DNA of 64,000 nt from Bin87 sp034428455 (GTDB taxonomy: Bacteria > Chloroflexota > Dehalococcoidia > Lucifugimonadales > UBA3495). This document shows, piece after piece, positions 52,452 through 60,088 of this stretch (positions are counted from its first letter, which is position 1; each line of letters begins with the position of its first letter). Under the pieces are notes generated by a model. That model saw only the letters and a list, made by a program, of their open reading frames with translations. It made no database searches and was not told the origin of the DNA. Both the position numbers and the translations under genes were made by a program. The stretch is taken from positions 1 through 64,000 of the forward strand of contig DAOUHZ010000147.1 in NCBI GenBank assembly GCA_034428455.1, read 5' to 3'.

Positions 52452-53000
52452 ATGGCACGAGTACCCTTCGCCACCAGGGAAAGCATGGACGCCGCCGGCC
52501 AGGCGGTTTGGGACGAGATCGAGACCTCACGCGGCGGCGTACAACGCAACTACGCCGCCATATTGAACAACCCGCAGGCGGCGAGCAATTTCGCCCATCT
52601 CGGCGGCTACGTCCGCTTCCAGACGCCGCTGGATCCCCGGGTCAAGGCCGTCGCCGTGCTGACGGCAGCGCGCGAAGCCTGCGGCCACTACGTCTGGACG
52701 GTGAACCAGCCGGCCGCCCGCAACGCCGGCCTGACCGACGCCGAAATAGCGGCCATCCACGAGTACCGCGCCCCCAACGGGCTGTCCGGCGACGAGGCGG
52801 CCGTGTCCGGTTTCGTGATCGAGCTATTGCGCCAGCACCGCATATCCGACGCCACCTTCGCCGCGGTGCAAGGCATCATCGGCGACGACGGCATCGTTGA
52901 CCTGCTGGTGGTCGTCTCCTACTACCACGGGCTCGCCCACGCCCTACAGGCCCTGGCGGTGGAGCTGCCGGAAGGAACGGCGGATGCTCTGACCTACTGA
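52452..53000 (+). CDS. Carboxymuconolactone decarboxylase/AhpD-fold protein
   Basis: 182 residues. All-helical CMD domain with LDPRVKAVAVLTAAREACGHYVWTVN, then IPAMLxx-like ISDATFAAVQGIIGDDGIVDLLVVVSYYHGLA. It lacks the CxxC pair of AhpD peroxidases (only one Cys is in the first motif). GGAGG is upstream. Its position after the molybdenum hydroxylase suggests a joint catabolic step. It overlaps the convergent nuclease gene by 7 bp. Confidence 0.8.
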   Translation: MARVPFATRESMDAAGQAVWDEIETSRGGVQRNYAAILNNPQAASNFAHLGGYVRFQTPLDPRVKAVAVLTAAREACGHYVWTVNQPAARNAGLTDAEIAAIHEYRAPNGLSGDEAAVSGFVIELLRQHRISDATFAAVQGIIGDDGIVDLLVVVSYYHGLAHALQALAVELPEGTADALTY

Positions 53001-54361
53001 CCCTGCGTTTCTGCCTCGTACTCGCGGAGGCAGTTGACGATGACCTCGTTCATCGCCGGGAACTCGTTCTCGGCGAAATCTTTTACCCATGCGTGTATCT
53101 TGGCCCGAACGGACGGGTCGTCCCACCGCTTTAGGTCCGATTCTTCCAAGATGTACTCTCTTGCATCCAGAACAATCCATCCGCTCTGGTAACTTCGATC
53201 CCTCGGCGTGAATAGGCCCGATTTGTTGATGGCGCTGTCCAACAGCCGTCGCCTGAACGTTTCATCGGGCGCCGGCGACAGCCCCACATCGAAGTAGGGA
53301 AGGTTCATAGCCCCGTCTCTGAAATTGATTTGAAACAAGATCAGCGCGGAGGAATGTGGGAGCCACCCGGTTCCTGTTTCTTGGATTTGGAAGTCATTCC
53401 ACGCCAGTGACCGGAACCGAATAAAACCCGTGTCTTCACGGTCCAGGCTCCACTCATTTATGTCGCCAATCGCCGCCCGAAATTCTCGCTTCATTTCTTC
53501 AATTAAGTTTGGTTTGTGCTGTATGATCAGGTCAATAGCGTCTTTATGCTCCATGTAAATTTGACGGGCCAATTGTCGGACGTTGGTTTCCGGCACGATG
53601 TTCCTCCTCAGCGTGGTTGCGTATTGCGACAAAAATGAGCGGACGTCTTCTTTCACCGGATTCTCGCTGCCATTGATGATCTGGTTGACTACATCAAGGA
53701 CGATAGCGTATGTAGCCGGCACCCAATGTTTTTGTTCTTCCGGGCGGAAAGGAAGTGTTCCGTACCGGGTTAGGAAAACATAACGCTTGGAAAAACTTGG
53801 ATCCGGATAGCGTCGCTCCAACGCTTTCCTGTAGCGGGTCAATTGCTCGCTGTGTTCACTCGAAAAGACCTTGTTCTCTATGGCGCAAAGAGCATGCGCT
53901 TCTTCGTTAAGAATCAGGATGTCCAAGTAGCCCCATTCACCATCTACTTCATTACGCCATTCCTGTTGGACACTGGCGGTTGACCAGTCGATGAAGTGCT
54001 CGGCGGCTTGTACTCCGATGCGGGTTAGAAACCCGCTGAGAAATTTATCGCTAATCCCGTGGCTCTGCTTCGGGTCCAAAAGCCAAGCCAGCACACCGGA
54101 ATGGAACTCTTCCCATCCCCATAGCGCTCGGCCTCTTTCCAACCTCAATCTGCCGATAAAATCCAACGCGTCGAACTCGGAACGTTGCTGTTCGGCCAGT
54201 TCCTTCAGCCTTCGCAAATCCGCATCCGAAGCGAAACTTTCCAGCGCCCTGACTTCGCTGGCATTTTCTTCAGCAAGTAACTGCTCCAGCCGTTCCAGCG
54301 CAGGCACCACTCTATTCAGGGCCGCCGTTTGACCCGCATCTCCAGTATTGTTCGTTTGCAT
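52994..54361 (-). CDS. PD-(D/E)XK nuclease (PDDEXK_4 type)
   Basis: 455 residues from ATG 54361. The family features are EEFHSGVLAWLLDP near 84-98, Asp147 in WGYLDILI, and Glu162-Asn-Lys164 in CAIENKVFSSEH, giving the D-x-ExK nuclease site. The remaining 250 residues are an uncharacterised helical region. Such proteins occur as lone genes and in defence islands. The longer in-frame extension upstream is unconserved and was not used. Confidence 0.8.
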   Translation of the reverse strand: MQTNNTGDAGQTAALNRVVPALERLEQLLAEENASEVRALESFASDADLRRLKELAEQQRSEFDALDFIGRLRLERGRALWGWEEFHSGVLAWLLDPKQSHGISDKFLSGFLTRIGVQAAEHFIDWSTASVQQEWRNEVDGEWGYLDILILNEEAHALCAIENKVFSSEHSEQLTRYRKALERRYPDPSFSKRYVFLTRYGTLPFRPEEQKHWVPATYAIVLDVVNQIINGSENPVKEDVRSFLSQYATTLRRNIVPETNVRQLARQIYMEHKDAIDLIIQHKPNLIEEMKREFRAAIGDINEWSLDREDTGFIRFRSLAWNDFQIQETGTGWLPHSSALILFQINFRDGAMNLPYFDVGLSPAPDETFRRRLLDSAINKSGLFTPRDRSYQSGWIVLDAREYILEESDLKRWDDPSVRAKIHAWVKDFAENEFPAMNEVIVNCLREYEAETQGQ

Positions 54362-54470
54362 GACGGTTGCCAACCTGCAAAAATAATGGCAGCAGCGCCG
54401 CGATACACGCCGCCATTGGCCGATGCCGCGACTGTACCATATCGTAACGGACCGTGATGAAGGGAATGAC

Positions 54471-54788
54471 ATGGCTACCATTACCAGCGACACCACCGAC
54501 CGGGTGGCCGCCATCATCGGCGACACCCTCAACGGCTGGTTCCAGCCCCATCTTCACTTCGACCCCATCGTCGTCCGTCAACGCTACGATGACTGGTACG
54601 GCGAGGATTACCTCGAAGCGTGGATTGTGTGGGAGGGGGACTACGCCTATATGGACCATTCACGGACCATTACCCTGTACCAGTTCGTCGAGCCACTGCT
54701 GGACGAACTGGGTATCGATTTCCGGCTCCACCCTCACTTTATCGCCAAATGGGAATGGGAACCGAACAAAGAGCGGATCCTCAAATGA
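54471..54788 (+). CDS. Small acidic protein paired with a HEPN gene
   Basis: 105 residues from ATG 54471. No family recognised. The sequence is rich in Trp, Asp and Tyr (RQRYDDWYGEDYLEAWIVWEGD), suggesting a compact acidic fold. It overlaps the next gene by 4 bp (ATGA), so the two are translationally coupled. The arrangement, small acidic protein followed by a HEPN protein, is what a toxin-antitoxin pair looks like, but no antitoxin family is recognised. Confidence 0.55.
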   Translation: MATITSDTTDRVAAIIGDTLNGWFQPHLHFDPIVVRQRYDDWYGEDYLEAWIVWEGDYAYMDHSRTITLYQFVEPLLDELGIDFRLHPHFIAKWEWEPNKERILK

Positions 54789-55270
54789 GCCCTTCGGAGC
54801 TCATGGCCTTGGCACGCGCCTTAGTCAACGGCGTAATCACGGGAGGCGCTGCTCCCGTTAGCCAAACTGAACTACGACGCGCCGTCAGCTGCACCTACTA
54901 CGCCATGTTCCACACGCTGGCCGCCAGCAACGCCAATACCTTGATCGGAGCATCGCCGGCAGACCAGCAGCGTTGGTCCTGGCAGCAAACCTACCGCGCC
55001 GCAGACCATCGACCAACCCGGAACAAACTCAGCCGCGCCAGCCTCGGTGGACGTTTTCCTATCCCCATCCGAAACTTTGGTGAAACGTTCGCCGATGCCC
55101 AACAAGCGCGCCACTCCGCTGACTACAACCCTCACAGCCAATTTCATGAAACCGACGTCAACGACCTTATTGACCGGGTTGAAATCGCCATCAGCGCCTT
55201 CAACCAGACCCCCGACGAAATCCGCCGCGACCTTGCTATCCATATCCTCACCAACGTACGCAGCGACTGA
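54785..55270 (+). CDS. HEPN-domain protein
   Basis: 161 residues. ELRRAVSCTYYAMFHTLAASNANTL is the typical HEPN helix pair opening, and QARHSADYNPHSQFHETDV matches the R-x-x-ADY region of this HEPN subgroup. No nucleotidyltransferase (MNT) partner is adjacent; the coupled gene upstream is of another kind. HEPN domains of this type are often RNases or RNA-binding subunits in toxin-antitoxin and defence systems. Confidence 0.7.
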   Translation: MSPSELMALARALVNGVITGGAAPVSQTELRRAVSCTYYAMFHTLAASNANTLIGASPADQQRWSWQQTYRAADHRPTRNKLSRASLGGRFPIPIRNFGETFADAQQARHSADYNPHSQFHETDVNDLIDRVEIAISAFNQTPDEIRRDLAIHILTNVRSD

Positions 55271-55306
55271 CATCCCCACCCTGTCCCTAAATCACGGAGG
55301 CCCAAC

Positions 55307-55963
55307 ATGCCCGCCAGTTACGCATATCTCGTCCAAATGGACATCCCCGCCGAGCACGAGGCAGATTTCAACCGCGTTTATGACACCGAGCACGCCAAGT
55401 ACATTTGCAACGCGCCGGGCGTGCACTCGTGCATCCGGTACTCCCTGGAGTCAACCAGCGCGGACCAATTCGCCAAGTACGCGGCGCTGTACGATGTTGA
55501 CGATCCCGGGGTTCCCAGCTCCGAGGGCTGGCAGCGGGAGAGCGAAAAGGGAGACTGGGCGACCAAGATCCGCCCCCACGCTACCAATCGCACCCACACC
55601 ATGCTGAACCGCATCGCCGACGCCGGCGACGAAATTGCCTGTGCGCCTTACATCTTCGTGGTCCGCACCGACATCCCCGCCGACGTTGAGGACGATTTCA
55701 ACCACCTGTACGACACCGTCCACCTCCCCGGCCTATGCTCAGTTGACGGTGTTCTGGGAGCGCGTCGATACCGCGTCGAAACCACCAACGCGGATGGCTT
55801 CCCCAAGTACGTCGCCGTGTACCAGATCGAAAGCCCGTCGGTGCTCGAGTCGGACGCCTGGAAAGCCGCCGCCCAGGACGAATGGGCGGCCAAGATTAGC
55901 CACCAGTGCATCGGCCTGAACCGCGCCGTCTTGCGGCTGGTCGCTCAACATCCCGCAGCCTGA
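55307..55963 (+). CDS. Tandem dimeric alpha/beta-barrel (EthD-like) protein, second copy
   Basis: 218 residues. Two matching repeats are each of the form DIPA(D/E)xExDFNxxYDTxH followed by a GVxxxRY strand: DIPAEHEADFNRVYDTEH and DIPADVEDDFNHLYDTVH. This is a clearer internal duplication than in the related gene at 30839. GGAGG lies 7 bp upstream of ATG 55307. It is followed 5 bp later by rnhA. Confidence 0.75.
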   Translation: MPASYAYLVQMDIPAEHEADFNRVYDTEHAKYICNAPGVHSCIRYSLESTSADQFAKYAALYDVDDPGVPSSEGWQRESEKGDWATKIRPHATNRTHTMLNRIADAGDEIACAPYIFVVRTDIPADVEDDFNHLYDTVHLPGLCSVDGVLGARRYRVETTNADGFPKYVAVYQIESPSVLESDAWKAAAQDEWAAKISHQCIGLNRAVLRLVAQHPAA

Positions 55964-55968
55964 CCCCG

Positions 55969-56460
55969 GTGGCAACGGAGGTCACCATCCACACCGACGG
56001 CGCCTGCCTGGGCAACCCCGGGCCAGGCGGCTACGGTGTGATCCTCGACCACCGCGGCCGCCGCAAGGAGCTGTCGGGCGGCTACTCGCTGACGACAAAC
56101 AACCGCATGGAACTTTTGGCCGCGATAGTCGGCCTGGAGGCGTTGACCCGGCCGTGCGATGTCACGTTGTACTCGGACTCCCGTTACCTGGTCGACGCCG
56201 TGAGCAAGGGGTGGGCGGCCAAATGGCGCAGCAACGGCTGGATGCGCAACAAGCGCGAGGCCGCGGTCAACCCTGACCTTTGGAAACGCCTGCTGGACCT
56301 GCTGGAGCGCTATCCGACGGAGTTTCGGTGGGTGCGCGGACACAGCGGCCATGTGGACAACGAACGCTGTGATGCGTTGGCCAGCGCCGCGGCGCACGGA
56401 GAAGATCTTCCCCCGGATCCCGGCTATCCACCAGTCGACCGCCGTAGACTCACCCTATAG
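55969..56460 (+). CDS. rnhA: Ribonuclease HI
   Basis: Cleaves RNA in RNA-DNA hybrids; 163 residues. TDGACLGNPGPGGYGVI carries the first catalytic Asp, NNRMELLAAI the Glu, YSDSRYLVDAVSKGWA the second Asp, and VRGHSGHVDNERCDALAS the His and last Asp. The start is GTG 55969, 5 bp after the preceding stop; upstream codons belong to the EthD-like gene. Confidence 0.92.
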   Translation: MATEVTIHTDGACLGNPGPGGYGVILDHRGRRKELSGGYSLTTNNRMELLAAIVGLEALTRPCDVTLYSDSRYLVDAVSKGWAAKWRSNGWMRNKREAAVNPDLWKRLLDLLERYPTEFRWVRGHSGHVDNERCDALASAAAHGEDLPPDPGYPPVDRRRLTL

Positions 56461-56560
56461 CCAGGGCAACAAAGGAGCGGCCGGTCCAAAAGGAGGAGTC
56501 GCTGGAGGAGCGGCTCACTACCGGTCGCTGGCGTACCATTCTATCCGCGCAGCCGCTCGG

Positions 56561-56590
56561 TTGCAACGGGCTGCATAATTTCGCTACAAT
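56561..56590 (+). promoter_or_regulatory. Candidate promoter of the EF-G-like gene
   Basis: TTGCAA (56561-56566) and TACAAT (56585-56590) are separated by 18 bp, matching the sigma-70 consensus at 4/6 and 5/6 positions. The start codon at 56633 is about 42 bp downstream, and AAAAGGGG provides the ribosome site. Confidence 0.5.
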
Positions 56591-56632
56591 CCGACAATTG
56601 CAACCCATTTCAGGAACAAAAGGGGAACCACC

Positions 56633-58660
56633 ATGGCCGTATCCGCCAGCACCATCCGCAACGTCGCTTTGCTCTCTCACAGCGGCGCGGGCAAGACCAC
56701 CCTCGCCGAAACCATGCTGTTCAACGCCAAAGTGATCAACCGCATCGGCAGAGTGGAAGACGGCAACACCGCTTCCGACTACGAACCGGAGGAAACCCGG
56801 CGGTCTTCCAGCGTCCAGACCAGCCTGCTGCGGATCAGCGAGGGCGATGACAAGATCAACATGTTGGACACCCCCGGCTATGACGAGTTCCTCGGCGAAG
56901 CCGTTGCGGCGATACGGGTTGTCGAGTCCGCGGTGATATTGGTTGCGGCTCCTACGGGCGTTGACGTTGGCACCGAGCGGGCGTGGGCCATGGCCCAGGA
57001 GCGCGGTCTCCCGGTTGCCTTCGTGCTGAACAAGATGGACCGTGAGAACGCCAGCTTCGAGCGCAATGTCCAAGAGTTGCAGGACATCTTCGGCAGCCGC
57101 TGCGTTCCCTTCCAGTTGCCCGTCGGCGAGGCGCAGGACTTCACCGGCCTGGTCAGCGTGATCGACCCGCCCGCCGACGTGCCGGCCGGCGTCATCGGCG
57201 ATTTCGATGCCGCCCGCGAGCGCCTCATCGAAGCGGTGGCCGAATCGGACGACGCACTTGCTGACAAGTACCTGGAGGGCGAGGAGATCACCGCCGCCGA
57301 GGTGACCGCCGGCGCGCGTGAAGCCATCCGCAACGGCGATCTGATCCCCATCCTCGTAACTTCCGCGACCCAGAATATCGGACTGGACGAACTGGTCCAG
57401 GTCATCCGCGACTTCCTGCCGTCGCCAGCCGACATGCCTCAAACCTCTGGTGACGACGACATCACCGCCGACGCCGCCGGCTCGGTCGCGGCGCTGGTCT
57501 TCAAGACCACGTCCGACCCGTTTGTCGGCAAGCTGTCAATGTTCCGCGTCTTCCGCGGAACAATGAAGAGCAACGGCGAAACCTATAACGTCAACCACAA
57601 CCAGTCTGAGCGCCTCGGCCAGCTCTACCTGCCCCAGGGCAACAGCCAGGACAACGTGCCCGAGGTAGTGGCCGGCGACATTGGCGCCATCGGCAAGCTG
57701 GGCGCGACCCTCACTGGCGACACCCTGTGCGCCAGCGACAACCGGGTCACGCTCCCCGGCATCGAATTCCCCAAGGGCTTCTATTCCCTCGCGGTGGTGC
57801 CGGCGACGCAGGCCGACCTGGACAAGATGTCCACCTCCCTGGCCCGAATCGTCGAAGACGACCCCAGCCTCCAGTTCACGCGCAACCCCGAGACCAGCGA
57901 AAGCCTCCTCACGGGCATGGGCGAGATACAGATCGAAGTCGCGCTTGACCGCATCAAGCGGAAGTTCGGCGCCAACCTGAACGTCAAGCTGCCCGTGGTC
58001 CCCTATCGTGAGACCATTACCCAGATTACCAACTCCGAGTACCGCCACAAGAAGCAGACCGGCGGCAGCGGTCAGTACGGCCACGTGCTGCTCCGTCTGG
58101 AACCAATGACCCGCGATGAGGGCTTCGAGTTCGGCAACGAGGTCGTGGGCGGACGGGTTCCGCGCGAACTGATCCCAGCCGTGGAGAAGGGAGTGGTCAA
58201 CACGCTGAAAGAAGGCGTGCTGGCCGGCTTCCCCGTCGTCGACCTGAAGGCAGTGATCTACGACGGCAGCACACACCCGGTTGACGGCAAGCCCATTGCC
58301 TTCGAGATCGCGGGCAGTCAGGCCCTTCGCCAGGGTATGACCAAGGCGTCGCCCGTCCTGCTGGAGCCCATCGTCAAGCTGTACGTCACGGTGCCCGAAA
58401 CCTACACCGGCGACATCATCAGCGACATCAACAGCAAGCGCGGCCGCATCCTGGGCATGATTCCGGAGACCCGATACACGGTAATCGAAGCCGAGGTCCC
58501 CCAATCCGAGGTGCAGCGCTACTCCCAGGACCTGCGCTCCATGACCGGCGGGCGCGGTTCCTACCGCTTCGAGTTCGGCCACTATGAACAGGTCCCCCAG
58601 AACATCGAGCAGCGGGTGATCGATACCGCCAAGCAGGCCAAGGAAGGGGCTACGGCGTAG
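56633..58660 (+). CDS. fusA: Elongation factor G-like GTPase (EF-G2 type)
   Basis: 675 residues with all five EF-G domains. G1 is SHSGAGKT (15-22), not the AHIDAGKT of canonical EF-G; G3 is DTPGYDEF and G4 NKMD. The domain-V C-terminus is intact, with QSEVQRYSQDLRSMTGGRGSYRFEFGHYEQVP. The SGAGKT P-loop is characteristic of the EF-G paralogue branch (like mycobacterial FusA2), whose role in translation is uncertain. A canonical EF-G may be elsewhere in the genome. Confidence 0.88.
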   Translation: MAVSASTIRNVALLSHSGAGKTTLAETMLFNAKVINRIGRVEDGNTASDYEPEETRRSSSVQTSLLRISEGDDKINMLDTPGYDEFLGEAVAAIRVVESAVILVAAPTGVDVGTERAWAMAQERGLPVAFVLNKMDRENASFERNVQELQDIFGSRCVPFQLPVGEAQDFTGLVSVIDPPADVPAGVIGDFDAARERLIEAVAESDDALADKYLEGEEITAAEVTAGAREAIRNGDLIPILVTSATQNIGLDELVQVIRDFLPSPADMPQTSGDDDITADAAGSVAALVFKTTSDPFVGKLSMFRVFRGTMKSNGETYNVNHNQSERLGQLYLPQGNSQDNVPEVVAGDIGAIGKLGATLTGDTLCASDNRVTLPGIEFPKGFYSLAVVPATQADLDKMSTSLARIVEDDPSLQFTRNPETSESLLTGMGEIQIEVALDRIKRKFGANLNVKLPVVPYRETITQITNSEYRHKKQTGGSGQYGHVLLRLEPMTRDEGFEFGNEVVGGRVPRELIPAVEKGVVNTLKEGVLAGFPVVDLKAVIYDGSTHPVDGKPIAFEIAGSQALRQGMTKASPVLLEPIVKLYVTVPETYTGDIISDINSKRGRILGMIPETRYTVIEAEVPQSEVQRYSQDLRSMTGGRGSYRFEFGHYEQVPQNIEQRVIDTAKQAKEGATA

Positions 58661-58673
58661 TCCCTTTTCCGTC

Positions 58674-58693
58674 ATTCCGGCGAAAGCCGGAAT
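58674..58693. repeat. REP-like hairpin ATTCCGGC-GAAA-GCCGGAAT
   Basis: A perfect 8-bp stem (58674-58681 with 58686-58693) and a GAAA tetraloop, 14 bp after the EF-G stop. The wording TCATTCCGGCGAAAGCCGGA resembles widely distributed intergenic REP-type elements. It is followed 20 bp later by a second palindromic repeat. Confidence 0.6.
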
Positions 58694-58712
58694 CTAGAAA
58701 CGCAACTCCACG

Positions 58713-58745
58713 ACTAGCCGGGGCGGGTTTGGAACCCGCCCCTTC
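58713..58745. repeat. Dispersed palindromic intergenic repeat (copy 2)
   Basis: GGGGCGGGTT (58720-58729) pairs with AACCCGCCCC (58733-58742) over 10 bp with a 3-nt loop. The flanks ACTAGCC and TTC match copy 1 at 16999-17030 read on the opposite strand. It lies in the gap between the EF-G gene and a convergent gene and could double as a terminator. Confidence 0.65.
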
Positions 58746-58759
58746 TCAGTTTCCGGTAG

Positions 58760-60040
58760 TCACCTTTGCCAGATATTTCCTACGCGATTCGCGCCAATCC
58801 ATCGGTCCACAGACAAAGCGTGTTGCTCGATGTCGAGCACTCTATACTCTACCGCCAATTCCGCGAAGAGACCGTCTCTGGTTTCACGATCATAATCAGG
58901 TATCGATTGGAAGGTTCTTGAACCCCGCTGATGGTTGGGGTCGTTAGGAATGAAAACTGTCCCGGAGTTGATAGGAGACAACTCTATCTCGTGCGCGTAT
59001 TGATAAATCAGTGAACGAGTACAGACCGTTATCACGTCGTGAGCCCGGCCCCCGTGGGCTATGGCATTCAAGAATTTGTTCAGTCTCTTTGGGGTCGACC
59101 AGAAAAACACCTTGCCATTCAACAGCCTGTACCATCCCCATGGCTTCATATCGGTCAATGCAGTTCGCAATCTGTCAGGGTCCATTAGAATCTGGCGTCG
59201 GATTGTCGCGCATCCGTATTCAGGGTCACGGACAACACAGTCCTTCTGTCGGTACTGCGCTTCAATACGAGTTCGGCTCGGCTCTCCGACTTCAAACAAA
59301 TCGAGCAATGCCGTCGTGCTGAGTAAGCCGCGCCGCCGGATGTTTTCCCATGATCCGGCTTCAGCCACGTGATACAGTCGGCGGTGCCGCTCTATAAGAT
59401 GTTCAAGGTTCGCCATGTCACTCACTATCCATGCTGACATGCGCTTACCACAGATTACCCGCCACCATGGCTCTGCGAAAATATCCGACACCGCTATCGC
59501 CAGACCGGGAATCGCAGCGATGGTTAGCACATCACCGGGGCGATACAGCCTTTCGGACCTATAGGCGCCCTCGCCGGCGTTAATGATCGGATCGGCAAGT
59601 GCCAGCACGTTTTCTTCATTCGGCTCCAGGATCAAATACTCCGGTATGCCGTGCCGGGCGTAAAGCTCTCGCTTGCGTTCCAAGTCATGCGCCTGATTGG
59701 ATGGTGACAGGATTTCCACCACCAAGTCGGGGGGACCCTCACAGGCGCGTTCGGTGAGGATTTGTCTTCGCTCTGCGCTAACGAACAGCAGGTCCGGCTC
59801 AACCGCAGATTCGCCGGGCAATAATACGGCGCATGGTGCGCTCAACAGCAGCCCCAACCGGCGTCGCCTGACATGGCTGCCCACTATAAAGAACAGGTTG
59901 CCGGATGCGGTCTGATGCTTGATATTGGGCGCAGCAGCCATGTGATACAAAACTCCGTCAATCAGCTCCCACCGTTCGCCTTCCGGCGTGGCGAAATAGT
60001 CAGCGACGGTGTACGTGCCTTTCGGCTTTGCGGTTACCAT
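58760..60040 (-). CDS. Uma2 nuclease fused to a DUF7002-like domain
   Basis: 426 residues in one unbroken frame. Residues 1-195 are a complete Uma2 nuclease (FATPEGERWELIDGVL, EPDLLFV, PDLVVEILSPSN, KRELYARHGIPEYLILEP). Residues about 205-426 match the DUF7002 pattern: LYHVAEAGSWENIRRRGLLSTTALLDLF, a WYRLLNGKVFFW strand and LSPINSGTVFIP. The second domain's opening resembles DarT-like ADP-ribosyltransferases, but that link is inference. GGAGG precedes ATG 60040. It could be a gene fusion or a lost stop between two genes. Confidence 0.75.
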   Translation of the reverse strand: MVTAKPKGTYTVADYFATPEGERWELIDGVLYHMAAAPNIKHQTASGNLFFIVGSHVRRRRLGLLLSAPCAVLLPGESAVEPDLLFVSAERRQILTERACEGPPDLVVEILSPSNQAHDLERKRELYARHGIPEYLILEPNEENVLALADPIINAGEGAYRSERLYRPGDVLTIAAIPGLAIAVSDIFAEPWWRVICGKRMSAWIVSDMANLEHLIERHRRLYHVAEAGSWENIRRRGLLSTTALLDLFEVGEPSRTRIEAQYRQKDCVVRDPEYGCATIRRQILMDPDRLRTALTDMKPWGWYRLLNGKVFFWSTPKRLNKFLNAIAHGGRAHDVITVCTRSLIYQYAHEIELSPINSGTVFIPNDPNHQRGSRTFQSIPDYDRETRDGLFAELAVEYRVLDIEQHALSVDRWIGANRVGNIWQR

Positions 60041-60088
60041 AGGAACCTCCTAATCGGTCCCCGTTTTGCAGTGAGTGTCGGCCGACTA

